Positions 12,342-24,600 of a DNA stretch of 64,000 bases are shown here, piece by piece. The position numbers and the translations under genes were made by a program. Origin of the DNA: Onchidella celtica (taxonomy: Eukaryota > Mollusca > Gastropoda > Systellommatophora > Onchidiidae); contig OZ007569.1 in NCBI GenBank assembly GCA_963931925.1, forward strand, positions 14,124,663 through 14,188,662, given 5' to 3'. Every line of letters starts with the position of its first letter. The first letter of the stretch is position 1. The notes beneath the pieces are model-generated. The model searched no databases. It was not told the DNA's origin and saw only the letters and a program-made list of their open reading frames with translations.

Positions 12342-15300
12342 ATTCATTAAACATGTTTGTTATGCAAACTGTCAGTACTAAAGAAAACTAGTGAATTTTT
12401 CCATCAAATCTGCATTTAAAACTTTTTAATATTATTTTATCTTCCATGAGTCAAGATTATTTTCCATGTTAAATACACATGAGTACGCATACCACTAGTC
12501 TTTTTCCTTCAATCATGATTGTACTTATCTCATGGTATAGCATTGCCAGTGGTATAATTAATTCATTGCTGCAGATGGTTGTCAGCTTAAGGCAGTACGC
12601 AAAGATTGGCACAAGTAAAACTTTCAGGATACAGATCCATAATCTACGTCTCTGTAACCAGAGTCGGCATGCTGTATAAAAAGAAGGAAAAAACATTTAA
12701 CAGCAGATTTAAAACTGGATCTTAATTGAGCCGAGAAGATTTTGCAGGACCGTCTCAGACCACAAAATGATTGCACTAATTTTGCTGATTTGTCGCAAGT
12801 TTTTTTGTTTTATTTTGTTTTCATAAACGTAATGACCAAAATGTTCCCATTAATCTTTGCGTTTTATATAACCGCATGCAGCAGTAGATAAGCCTGCGCG
12901 TAATGCAGGAGGTTTTTTCGTGTAAACAAGACGTGCGACCGATCAAAAAGTTGACCACAACAAAACCCCGAAACAACAAACCAGGGGAAAGAAAATTAGA
13001 CGAAAATGTGTAAGATTTGAAACATGAGTCATCAACTGATAATTATAGTTTTTATAATTATGATTTTAATGAATTTCTAACGGCAAATGAGTCCGGACGA
13101 AATCTTTTTATTGTTATGGTTTTTCATTGCTAGAAAGCGAAAAAAGAAAAAAAAAGTCTGCTGATAAAATTTTAATCAACATGTGGCGTCTGTATTGCCC
13201 ACCCAAAGCCTCTTAGCCTCTATTTTGAGGTGCATCACAGCACGACATCTATAATGACGGGAAGCCAGTTTGAATTATCGGTATTTATTTCCCTCAACCA
13301 CTCGACATCAAAAAGACGGATTTTCTTAAACACGGTATTTTCAGCTTTGAATCAAATGAGAAATCAAACAAAACAAAGTATACCAAATCTGAAATCATCT
13401 GACCGAATCAGCTTCGTTTTTAGTTAATCTTGACTTGAACACGCCCGCCACAGGCGAGGAATATTGTTCCAGGTTGATTGTTTAGGTTTTGGCTTATCAA
13501 TATTTCTAACGCGCAGTTCCACACATAAGAGATATTAAAATTGGGAATCTGCGAGCCGCGAGACAATAATATTTCTGTTTACACTTTCAGGAAAGTCAGG
13601 TTTAACTAAAATCAACATATTTACTGTTAATAAATCTGGAGCAATTTTTTCTTCAATATTTGTCAAGATCTGTGATTTGCTTACCGTCTTAATTTCGCAA
13701 GCAAACAATCAGCGGAAGAGCCCTCTCTGTTTACTCTGGGAGCCTGAAATCATATTTGGTCGCCGCATTGTCAATATCTTCAGACGCCGTGGCAGGAATA
13801 AGAGGCTTTTGATGCTCTCTGTTTATTTGTTCATTGTGTTCTTTCTCTCATTTGCGGTTTTCAGGCAAGAATTGCTGTTTCTGATGGCTGCGCCAAAGGC
13901 GGATCAGTCTGGAGAGGATGAGCTGTTGTTTTCCAGCTTTTACCACTTTGAGTTTTTTCCTTCTGATTTTGTGGTGTTTACTGTTGTTTTCACATGTCAA
14001 ATCTTGTGTTCTGGTGGTTTGCACATTTCCTAATATGGAATACTGGATATTGAAAATTTGTGGTCTCACAGTATTTAATTGGGTAACTCCAGCGAGCTGT
14101 CTGGAAACGTCATAATTGCAATGGAACTAGGGTTTCCACTCTTCCCTATTAGGTTACCGAGAAGTTTTATGAAACCAGAGATAGACTAAGGAAACAGCGG
14201 CAGCAGGGTACCATACAGAAATCCGACCAACTTCACTGGTCTTAAACCCCATTTACATTAACATTCAGTAATTTAATTAAAAATTGATTCACGTTCTATT
14301 TTGGGGGAAATGGCAAGAATGAAATCAGTTCATTTTGCTACCTCTGTGACCTCAAAGAGTGTCGTGCGGTCAGTGAATGAGAAGAATGCACACCGTCAGT
14401 GTAAGGAGGTCGATCTTGAGAGCAACTTCTGATAGAAAAATGTGCAAGACGCTTTCATAATCAGACCAAGTTTTAATAACGTGGCACGCAGTAATGAGGA
14501 GATGGTGGTGGTGGTTGTTGAGGTGGTGGTGGTTGTTGAGGCGGTGTTGGTGCGGTGGAGAATATATCATTAGTGAGGGTCTTTCGACAGACAAAACAAG
14601 TTTCTTGTTGCATAAACCCTATGTTAGAGTTAGACTTTGGGAAAATCGGTTGGTTAGGTTATCACAGCTGCTTGGCTCTGTGCGTAGAAATGTAATAATA
14701 ATAACTTGATCCAGTGTAAAAAAAAAATATTCCAAAAAAAAAACCAAAACAACAATCAGGAAACCTCAGGAGAAAGATACCTGTTTTTCCGTAATCGTTG
14801 ATATTTTTTTTTTCTTGTAGATGCATCTCAAAATGTTTTTTCCAAAAATGTATGTTATCAGGATTGAAATATCCCAACACGTTAAATAATCCGCTTGAAT
14901 TGCTTGTGAAAAACAGGTGGCATATAACGCTTCTTCTTAGTGAGTCAGTTTCACGCTTGGCTTTCCTTGAATCAGATCGGAAATTGTGAAGAAGGATAAT
15001 TTTCAGGGGTCGCTCTGTTTCAGTGTTTGTTATTTGAAAAGTTGTATGTAGTTATTGTAATACCTAGAATGGTGAACTGATCCAAGCACACAGGTAGTTT
15101 CTGCAGAATGTTATGCGTTCAGAACACGTTCCTGTGTATCGCCATTTCAAATCAGTTTACAATAAGACTGGTAGCGTCTGTCAGCACAGTTCCAACAACA
15201 AACAGCCTCAATTCTTAAATGTTGCTATTCTACGAACTCTGCAAGCTGTTGAGGCAACTGGGGGCGTCTTGGCGTTAATAAAACGTCATTTTCCTTCATT

Positions 15301-18300
15301 AAACATGTCAGTTCAGTCACATATCCTCTGTTCAATAGACATATCGGGTATGCCGTGATCATCCTCATTCACAGCTCTTCGCCGATTCACCTTTCACCCA
15401 AAGACAGTCTCAGGTCCAACATTGCTGCGGCTCTAGGTCGTGAAAGTGCCTGGATTACGGCGACATTGAGAGGAGGACTATCAAAAATCTCCAAACTTAT
15501 CCCTCGCTAAGCCAGGACACGTAAGAGACCCCACTCCACTGCAGATAACTGGAATCTTTGGGAGGCGAAAACTAAGCCCTGAAGTGCTTCCGATTGATAG
15601 TCGTGGTCAGTAAAATATGGAAGGTTTTCGCTGTATAGAAATAACAAATAGTGACAGGAGATGTAATACTGATGCCCAGAACGAAAAGGCATCTCTGTTA
15701 GTGTTACCTTCAGTGATGGGATAAGAGAGACGGCTGCGGTTGTCTAGCTGTTTTTGTCATGGGCTGGACACAAAATTGGACATAAAGTCGTATGAAAAAT
15801 GTTTGTTTTGTTGACATAAAGAGTCAGCCTCAGAAACAAGGCTTGATAGGGAGACAAACTGTTTTGGTTTAAATAGCATACCGAATGTCCGCCTGTCATG
15901 GGGTATCCGTCTAATCTGGAGCTGTAACTGTCATAGAATTTAAAAATGTATAAAAGTGCAAACATGAAGGTGTACATGGAAAAACTGATCCAGAATATTA
16001 CCGGATTGTTTCTGTCGTTATTTGTTTACGATTAAATTTAAAAGAAAATTCTTTCGTTGTTTGTAACAGCACGTGCGTTTTTAGAATATTTGTCTTAGCA
16101 CAGCGCGGTCTAAAATGAATGCTGATACTTTACAACATACGCGCCTTGATATTTGCACATTACATTTTTGAAAATCCAAACTTTATCAGGATCTAAAATA
16201 TCCAGAACATGGTATACAAGAAAAGCATGCCGCTCTGGAATCTATTTGATAAAGAAAAATAAACATATCTCTGGAATTTGAAGTTAATAGTGGAATCCAA
16301 CGAGAGAAACCAAATTCGTGGACGGTGCATAGAAAGCCTCGATAAAACCAGGGGATCTAGATAATGAAGAAATAAAAATGACATAAAGTTTGAATAACTG
16401 AAGGGTTTTGACACTGAAACACCTTGAGAAGTTCAGTACAAAACATAAGTGTCACAATAATGAAATCAAGACAGATTCTAAGGTGCAGCTACGGAATTCA
16501 AACATAGGGACAGGTAAATTTCTCCGTGCTAGGAATATGCTAATCCTTGGTGTACCATTTAGAGATATCCATATTTATCCTTACTAAGAAGAATCAACAG
16601 AGTGACACACTTTGCCCTACAGTTGGCGTTTGATTAGGTATTATTTTGGCCACTCTAAGAGCCAACAACGCCGTCATTTGACTGGCGTGTTTACATGACA
16701 GTCCAATGATCTGTAGATTTGAGATAACAGTGCTATATGGATCCTTCAAAACTTTCTTCCACATTTCTTTTCCTGTCGTTCTCAACATGATATGTATACC
16801 TTGTTGTTTGTTCTTGCTTTCATTAAAAAGGGGACCCAGACAAGCGATATCTTCACTAGCCTGTTCAATTCACAAATTCCTGAGCTCATATCTGCCCTAA
16901 TTTGATGCAGTCAGGATGGCGAATCTTGTGAAGACGGAGCTCTAGATAGCAACACATGCCAGTTCTGACTTAGCATGGTGCTACAAAGTTTGAGAGATGA
17001 GTCTCCTCACTGTCAAAACCCCTCCTGGCAGAATCGTGCCGTTGCTCCGATCAGTTCGTGTCGTGGAAATTCGCATCGAGTCACTGACACAGGGATGTGA
17101 TACTGTCTCTATAACAAACCAACTGTTATCTTTGTTCAATTTATTTTCAAGATTGCATGATGGGGAATGCAAAGGACTTGTAAAGTGTATCCAGTATAAT
17201 GAATCAAGTCCAAGTCTACGAAGGTCCTGCCCACTACTGTAAACAGTAACTCTCGTGTGAGACGTTTCATTTTGTGTGGAACAACAGCAAGAAAAAAGTG
17301 TTATGTTATTCTAAAGCGTGTGTTATTATCACACTTAAAAATTTCATTAATTAAACCTTTTGAGGTCTTTACGTATTTTCATTTGTACGGTAGATTTTCA
17401 CTTCATGCGCATTTGCTACTGTTTTTGCTGCGAAGCACATCTTTCTTGATACATGCTGTGATGTGGCAATAACACTGTCAAGAAAACGTATACTGTGATA
17501 GACGTGGCAATAGGAAAAAAATTTCTATATTAGTTAAAAGTGTTTTGGCTGAATGTTTATTGTCCATTGTCCATGGCCAGCAACTCCTGCAAGCCCTGAA
17601 ATGCATGGAAAAAAATGTTAAAGGTCAACGACTTCGAATACAATTTTGTAGAAATGGTTCCTTTCCAGTCCAACAATAAAATTAAGTATTCTTGAAATTC
17701 AGATTAACGGAACAGATTTGGCCGAGGGTTGGATTTTGATTCCTCAGACACACACACACACAAACAAGTGAATTGGAAAATAACTAATTTGATGGAAGTG
17801 AAGACGAAAAATGATCTATTTAAATTTTAATAAAATCTTATATAAAGATTTCTTTCGTGTCAGTGATTGGACATTTAAATTAGAGATATCGAGAGTGTTG
17901 CACGATGTTTCACTAAATAATAGTTGCTATGCAGAAAGATCCTGTCATAAGCTGCTGGGATAACCTGTCTGGTATTTGAACCCACAGACGTGATACAGGC
18001 CAGAAAGATTGTCATATCTTGACTAAACTAAGTGGGTAGTCGACCTAAAGGGCTAGGCAGTGTCTTGTCACACCTTAAACATGTCTGTAAACGCTTAAGA
18101 TGTGGCATGTATCTAAATAACCCGTGACGAGATATTGGAGCATTGATTCTCTCCAGAGAAAGTGTAAGAGACGCTAGCGTTCGTGCTTTATCTTTGATTA
18201 TGAGTTCCCTTGTTGAACAGGAACTGAGGAAGCCTGGACTGTTGGGTTATCTTGTCTGCAGGTGTCAAACTGGTTTTGAATGTTAAAATTGAATTAGGTA

Positions 18301-18439
18301 ATATGGAATGTGATTATTTGCCCTTTGCGCTGCTGGAACGAAATACGATAGGATTAAAATTCGTAGGAAGAGCCGTGTAATTTTGAAAGTCTTTGTTAGC
18401 TTTCATTCTGCGGTCAGTGAAATAATCCACACGTCGAGT
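12342..18439. other. About 6 kb without a supportable gene
   Basis: AT-rich sequence with scattered A and T runs and a GGT-triplet cluster near 14500-14560. Open frames stay under about 120 codons. The longest (13677-14033, plus) would have hydrophobic stretches but is Phe/Leu-rich by base composition and shows no known domain. A short CA run precedes an AAC stretch near 17748-17766. Confidence 0.5.
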
Positions 18440-18709
18440 TTTTATATATTTTCCTTTTATAAGAAACTTTACCTTCCGAAATCGTTAAACAATGAGTTGA
18501 TCCTATAAAATAGCAACAAGAATTAAAATAAGCACCACGTCTCTGAGTATGACAGAGAACTGAAAGATAATGTTTTTTATATATTTTCCTTTTATAAGAA
18601 ACTTTACCTTCCGAAATCGTTAAACAATGAGTTGATCCTATAAAATAGCAACAAGAATTAAAATAAGCACCACGTCTCTGAGTATGACAGAGAACTGAAA
18701 GATAATGTT
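18440..18709 (+). repeat. 135-bp tandem duplication, two copies
   Basis: Two adjacent copies with an exact period of 135 bp. For example ACCTTCCGAA occurs at 18471 and 18606, and GATAATGTT at 18566 and 18701. I see no difference between the copies, so the duplication is recent or is an assembly artefact. There is no coding content. Confidence 0.95.
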
Positions 18710-21314
18710 TATCAACTTTTAAATCTAAGCTTAGTTTCAGACGCCTTCATGTATAAAAGATGCAGATAATGTGTGGAATTTTAAAAACATTTTCCTTCCA
18801 AATTCTTATGGTTTTACGTCTTTCGTGCCAGTTAACAAAGTATAAAACCACTACGGAAGTTGAATTTTAGTACTATCACGACGTTAACGATCTATAGCGG
18901 CTGCTTAGCAGTTAACATGTTTTTCAGCGACTTCAACATTTTTGACCTGATTGATGCAAATTATAAGCGAGATCTGATTGCTGAAAGGACAAGGGTGTCT
19001 TAATAATGGGGAAACCGACGAAGACATAGACATACACTATTGTATATAGAACTTGAGAATAACTAGAGACTGGCACTGGCAAAGTGCTTTGAAAACTATA
19101 CGAAATGTAATGGAGTCTCTAAATGGCACTTAATCACCTTGCAATTCAAATGAATGAATAGGTTGGTTGCTGAGTAAAAGTGGGCTGTGTTATATGCCTG
19201 ACCAATAAATGTAAATCTTACGATCACCGTCATATAATTTCTGACAAACAGGAATGTTGGCACCACCATTTGACCAATACAGCAGTTATGATCATTAGCA
19301 CAGTAGCTATCATCATCATCATTTCCATCTTCGCCACCATTGACACCACTACCACGATCTTTGATCCCAATGTCAGCACCAGTGTAAACACTACTAAAAA
19401 TATCGTCCCAGATACCACATGGCGTTTCAAATTAGACCATTGCAATATTACACCTAAAATTTGATGAAAGTAGACGTTTTTCGATTCTGCGGTGATGGGA
19501 CTGCGATAGCCAACTGTTCAACCATAGAAGTCGTCGAATCCATTTTGAAAATGAAACAATATGACACGGTGTGAATCAGCATCTGTGAAAGGAGACAACT
19601 TGGTTACCCTAGAATGACGCCTCCAGAACGTGCTGAATCCAAACACTAGCGGCGCGTGGAGGCTGATAATGACCTCATTCAGGATAAGATGAAAACTCAT
19701 CTCTTGTCAGAAAAATGTCTGGGCGCACGGGACTTTGTGTACCTTGGTCTAAACCGGAGATTGTTTCATGATAGTCAATTAATCCTTGTATACACTAGAC
19801 AACAACATCCCAGCTGCGCCACTGAATGTGGCTAACGTTGTTGGGCTTAGAAAGGTCAGTGCCCACGTATAAAGAAAAAAAATCGCTTGATATAGAAATT
19901 CATGCTTTCCATCAGTACACAGAAAACTGCTGACTGTCAGTAAACTATCACTCAGAAACGTAAAATGTTGATGAAAGTGACATAAAAGTATACCTATCAT
20001 GTGTGTAGATCTGGCGAAATCAAGCTTACGGTGAAAGGCCAAATTCCTGAGAAAACCCCTAAAAAAAAGGGAGAGGCGATTTTCTATGGAAATGTTTATA
20101 AAATGAAAGATTAGCAATTTTTCTACATTCAGTTAAAACATTTTGGTTGAAATCGTCTCAGAAAACACTTATTTTGATTTTTTAAAGAGGTATAAAAATG
20201 TCATCTGAGGCCTGATTTCACCAGATCCACTCACATTATTTGTGATTCGTTGTCCTAAAGTTTCCTACAAAAGTTTATAGGTCACGAGAGCGTTGAAGCT
20301 CTGGAAATTATTGTATTAACGTACTCTGTACGTGTTGTTGCTGTTGTTGTTGTTTTTCCAGAGCGAGCACAAGTCCCTCCTCCAGTTTCTTCTCATGATC
20401 TATCCGCGCCTTTAGTTTGCAATCTTACTCCTCGAAGCCGTGATCTAGAGAAACGACATGCCTAAATTATTGCTAAACCGTTCAACATTGCCTTACTTTT
20501 AATACTTTTAAAACTTAATTGTAAACGTGTCGATGCATTTTTAACAAACTGTTCCAGTCTTTTGTCTCTAAATGAATTACTTCATTTAGCTGTCTTAAGG
20601 TTCTAGACAACTGAAGCGTTTGGTTACTCCGGTTTAAACTCTGCATGCTGTGCATTATGAGGTTTTAATTTTTACAGACAGGAACACGTTGACAAGAAGT
20701 CATTTCTCAACATGTTGGTCAATGCTAGGGGTGGAGTGGACATGACGTCTGTGACGGACACTGGGGAGTAAGGACAGACGACCCCTTTCATATATTTGAC
20801 ATGCTAATGATATGGTGCTGGTGGTCACGTGGACACGCTCTCTGGTGGAATATGGTGCTTTCACTGCAGCCTATTTTTGTAACAATGCCATTTTGCTTCA
20901 ATTGCACGATTTCGTGCGTTACTTCCAAATGCTATAATTTGAACTGCCTCTTAAAATAGACACGAAGTGGCAGCTGGAAAGTGGGACCCGAGACACAGGA
21001 TACCGAGACAGTTCAATTTGCCAAATTCCGTCCGTCGACTTGGGCGCGTATATCCATGTCAACAGTGCAACACCCCTTCATAATTGAACTGAAAAAGACT
21101 AGTACCACAGAGCTACATGAGTAGTGCGCACCGTGTTTATAGGCACATAGGTTGTGGACATAATTGTAGTGAGAAAGAGAATGGTCCGTCTCGGTATTCG
21201 AAGTCTCGGGTGGGGCTTTGCTGGTTGACGGTATCACCACAAGAAATATATTATTTTGTCACACTGGTAATCTAGTATGGTGTTTTCTTCATTAACTGAA
21301 ACTGGGCGGTTACT
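18710..21314. other. Non-coding stretch left of the LINE
   Basis: No gene recognised. It has an ATC/ACC triplet-rich part around 19300-19360 and a TTG cluster near 20335-20355. Confidence 0.5.
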
Positions 21315-21326
21315 CTTTGTACAGTA
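21315..21326 (+). repeat. 12-bp target-site duplication, left copy of the LINE
   Basis: CTTTGTACAGTA, exactly matched at 25294-25305. The pair flanks the minus-strand LINE and sets its ends. Target duplications of this size are typical of target-primed reverse transcription. Confidence 0.85.
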
Positions 21327-21381
21327 TATATATGGCCTTTAGCGTCTTTACAGACGGTCTTAGCAGCTAGAATATTCACTT

Positions 21382-24300
21382 TCACTTTGACTGACAGCTT
21401 CTCTCGTGGCTTATTCTACCAATGTTTGACCCGAGAGTGCGATGGCAGTGATTGCAGGTCAGTCTTTTGGGTTCACTTTGGCGAGTGTTTTCATTCCGCC
21501 TCTGTCGTTTTGTCAGGTATGTTTCTTTTGCCTTGAAGTCTATTGCGAGCGTGCCACTGCGCAATTTTTGTCTCCATCTGCTTCGATCATTTGCAAGGTT
21601 CTCCCATTCATTGGGGTCGATGTTGAATGCTTTCATCGTGACCTTGCAAGTGTCTTTGAATCGCAGATGTGGCCTACCTCTGGGTCGGTTGCCAGTAGCA
21701 AGTTCCCCGTAGAGAATTTGTCTGGGGATGCGATCATTTTCCATACGGTGGAGATGTCCAAGCCACCGCAGTCTTTTTTTGCCTAGGAGAGCCTGAGTTG
21801 ATGGAATGTTGGCTCGGCTCAGAACTTCGATATTTGAGATCCTGTCTTGCCACTTGATCTTGAGAATTTTGCGTAGGCAGCGCAGGTGGAAGGAGTTGAG
21901 GGATCTTTCATGTTTGGAGTAGGTGGTCCATGTCTCTGAGCCATACAGCAGGGTGCTTAGGACGCAAGTTTGGTACACGAGTACCTTTGTTTTGATGGTC
22001 AGCTTGCTATTGTTCCACACCCTTTTTGAGAGTTTGCCAAAAGCTGTGGCCGCCTTTCCTATTCTGGCATTTATTTCAGTTGTTATGTCTGTGCTACCAC
22101 TGATGGTTGAGCCTAGGTAGCAGAATTTTCCCACTTGCTCCAGAGGAGAGCCATTCAGCATGATTGGGTTGGGGTTTCTCAAGCCTTGTGTCAAAACTAC
22201 AGTTTTTGAGACACTGATCTTTAGCATGAATTTGTCACAGGCTTTGGCAAGGCTATTGATGAGAGCCTGGAGCGTGGTTTCATCGTGGGCCACGATTGCA
22301 GCATCATCTGCGAAGAGGAGCTCTTGTAACATAATATGCTCTGTACGAGATTTTGCTTTTAGTCTGGCAACATTAAAAATGGAGCCGTCCACTCTGGTGT
22401 TAATAAGTACTCCACCTGAACATTGACCAAAGGCATTCTTGAGTAGGGCTGCAAAATATATACCAAATAAGGTAGGAGCAAGAACACATCCCTGCTTCAC
22501 ACCGCTGTTTACAGCAAATGAATTGGATGTGCAGCCCTCAAAGTTGACACATGCCCTCATGTCAGTGTGGAAGGATGCAATAAGTTTTAGCAATGTTGGT
22601 GGACAGCCTATGGATTTAAGGACTGCATACAGGCCAGATCGGCTTACGGTGTCGAAAGCCTTTGTTAGGTCCACAAAGCATGTTATAAGCGGCCTGTTTT
22701 GTTCTTTACATTTTTCTTGGATTTGCCGAAGTGCAAATATCATGTCAATAGTTGATCGTTTGCTTCGAAAGCCACATTGTGTTTCTGGTAAGACTTTTTC
22801 CGCCAGTTGTTGAAGGCGGCAGAGGATGACGCGAGCAAAAGCCTTTCCAGTAATGCTGAGGAGGGATATGCCTCGATAGTTGTTGCAGTCGCCTTTGTCT
22901 CCTTTGTTCTTGTAAAGTGTGACAATTTTGGCGTCTCTCATATCATGTGGTATCACGCCTTCTTTCCAACACTGCAGTAACAGATTATACAGGTGTGGTA
23001 ATAGTGGGCCTTTTAGGTCTTTTAATAACTCTGCAGGAATGTTGTCACTTCCTGTGGCTTTTCCAGCAGACAGGTGGTCGATTGCATTGGAAAGCTCGAC
23101 TAAGGAAGGTTCAGCGTCAAGTTCGGCCATTATTGGCAGTTTTTGGAGGTGTTCCTCAAAATCTGGTGGAATATTTTTCTCAGTTGAATACAACAGAGAG
23201 TAATGCTCTACCCACCTATTCAGTTGTTCATTTTTATCTGTGATGGGTTCACCATTTACAGACTTAAGTGGGGCGCTTTTGGTGATGATTGGCCCAAGAG
23301 CTACTTTCATCTGACTAAAGGCGGTTTTCATATCTCCCTTTTCATTTGCCTCTTGTATGCTGTTACACAAGTCTGTCCAGTATTTGTTGGCGCAACGTCT
23401 TACCTCCAGCTGAAGTTTAGCTTTTGCATTTTTCAAACAAGTTTTTGTACTCTGATTGCAATTTTTGTTATACTCATTGAAAGCAGATTTCTTTTGCTCA
23501 ATGAGAGGTAGGAGAATTTCGCTGTTCTGGGCTACCCAGTCGTTGTTTGAAACTTTATGCTGTCCAAAAGACTTGATGGCACAGTCATGAATTTTTGAAC
23601 TGAGAGTGTTCCATGTTTCATCTACCGAGTCACATTGGGTGACATTATCCATGCTTTCAGCAAATAACTTTTCAAATGACTTTCTATTTGATTCATCTCT
23701 GATTGCTGTTACATTGATCTTAGGGATTGAAGGGGCTTTTGATCTGTATATTTTCTTGGCCGAAATTTTGATTTTGCTGACTACCAGTGCATGGTCGGTG
23801 TCACAGTCAGCACTGTGGAGGGAACGAGTTATTTTTATACAGCCCAAACTCTTCCTCCTTGAGAGAATAAGATCTAATTGATGCCAATGGCCAGACCTGG
23901 GATGGCGCCATGATGTTCTTTGGCATCTCTTAAGGTCAAAGTACGTGTTTGTAACACATAATGAGTTTACGGAGCATAGCTCCAGAAGGCGCTGCCCGTT
24001 TTCGTTGATGTTGCCAATGCCGAAGTGCCCAATGCACTTTGGCCATGCGGAGTGATCTGCTCCCACTCGAGCGTTAAAGTCACCCAGAATTAGCAGGCCT
24101 TCGGTGAGAGGGATGTTGTGGAGAGTCCTCTGCAATGCCTCGTAGAAAATGTCTTTGGTTTCGTCAGAGGAGGTAAGTGTTGGGGCATAGACACAGATAA
24201 TGTTGGTAAAACCAGACCGGGTGTTCAGTCTGAGTGTCATGATGCGTTCTGACACTCCAATTGGAGTTGCGATCGAATTGATAAGGGAGTTTTTTACGGC

Positions 24301-24513
24301 GAAGCCCACGCCGTGGATTCTCGGCTGTTCGCTGCTAAGGCCCTGCCAGAAGAAGGTGTAGTTTTCTTCTTTGACTGACCCGGAGTCGGGAAGTCGAGTT
24401 TCTTGAAGGGCAGCGATGTCGATGTTTAGTAGCTGAAGTTCTCGATCAATAATTTGGGATTTCCTGATGGAGTCAATATCAGTGAGATCTTGCTGTTGCA
24501 AGCCTGGGCGCAT
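21382..24513 (-). CDS. LINE endonuclease-reverse transcriptase protein
   Basis: A 1043-residue protein that nicks target DNA and copies the element's RNA into the genome. The APE-like endonuclease spans about 1-250: E38 in LQETR, GDFN 144-147, D214 in the LDLIL segment, and D240-H241 near its end. The reverse transcriptase spans about 480-760: GSDNIPAELL around 488-497, a YKNKGDKGDCNNYRGISLLS block at 534-553, catalytic D615, SGVKQGCVLAPTLFGIYF 670-687, and FADD 734-737. A conserved C-terminal part (RLRWLGHLHRM at 914-924) ends in a putative CCHC finger C1020, C1023, H1036, C1040. No internal stop or frameshift is seen. The ATG used here is the first in frame, but it is the last residue of the conserved TWNVRTM endonuclease motif, so the real protein probably begins upstream. 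Confidence 0.95.
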   Translation of the reverse strand: MRPGLQQQDLTDIDSIRKSQIIDRELQLLNIDIAALQETRLPDSGSVKEENYTFFWQGLSSEQPRIHGVGFAVKNSLINSIATPIGVSERIMTLRLNTRSGFTNIICVYAPTLTSSDETKDIFYEALQRTLHNIPLTEGLLILGDFNARVGADHSAWPKCIGHFGIGNINENGQRLLELCSVNSLCVTNTYFDLKRCQRTSWRHPRSGHWHQLDLILSRRKSLGCIKITRSLHSADCDTDHALVVSKIKISAKKIYRSKAPSIPKINVTAIRDESNRKSFEKLFAESMDNVTQCDSVDETWNTLSSKIHDCAIKSFGQHKVSNNDWVAQNSEILLPLIEQKKSAFNEYNKNCNQSTKTCLKNAKAKLQLEVRRCANKYWTDLCNSIQEANEKGDMKTAFSQMKVALGPIITKSAPLKSVNGEPITDKNEQLNRWVEHYSLLYSTEKNIPPDFEEHLQKLPIMAELDAEPSLVELSNAIDHLSAGKATGSDNIPAELLKDLKGPLLPHLYNLLLQCWKEGVIPHDMRDAKIVTLYKNKGDKGDCNNYRGISLLSITGKAFARVILCRLQQLAEKVLPETQCGFRSKRSTIDMIFALRQIQEKCKEQNRPLITCFVDLTKAFDTVSRSGLYAVLKSIGCPPTLLKLIASFHTDMRACVNFEGCTSNSFAVNSGVKQGCVLAPTLFGIYFAALLKNAFGQCSGGVLINTRVDGSIFNVARLKAKSRTEHIMLQELLFADDAAIVAHDETTLQALINSLAKACDKFMLKISVSKTVVLTQGLRNPNPIMLNGSPLEQVGKFCYLGSTISGSTDITTEINARIGKAATAFGKLSKRVWNNSKLTIKTKVLVYQTCVLSTLLYGSETWTTYSKHERSLNSFHLRCLRKILKIKWQDRISNIEVLSRANIPSTQALLGKKRLRWLGHLHRMENDRIPRQILYGELATGNRPRGRPHLRFKDTCKVTMKAFNIDPNEWENLANDRSRWRQKLRSGTLAIDFKAKETYLTKRQRRNENTRQSEPKRLTCNHCHRTLGSNIGRISHERSCQSK

Positions 24514-24597
24514 TGTTCTGACGTTCCAGGTACCAAGTTTTAGTATTTTTCTGTTTTTGCCAGGTGCACACTTTACGTCAGCTTTTTGACTTTTGGT
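24514..24597 (-). CDS. N-terminal endonuclease segment upstream of the first ATG
   Basis: Twenty-eight in-frame codons directly before the ATG of the LINE protein, with no stop, bounded upstream by TAG at 24598-24600. The last residues before the ATG read LKLGTWNVRT, the usual opening strand of APE-type endonucleases, including the catalytic Asn in WN. No ATG exists in this segment. Either translation starts at a non-AUG codon or by re-initiation, or an upstream frame is joined by splicing or recoding, or this copy has lost its normal start. A second in-frame stop (TAA, 24613-24615) lies just above. Confidence 0.8.
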
Positions 24598-24600
24598 CTA

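Noticed and set aside
13677-14033. 118-codon frame with hydrophobic stretches as a membrane protein
   Set aside because: Hydrophobicity follows from T-rich sequence; there is no domain, no start context and no support for an exon.
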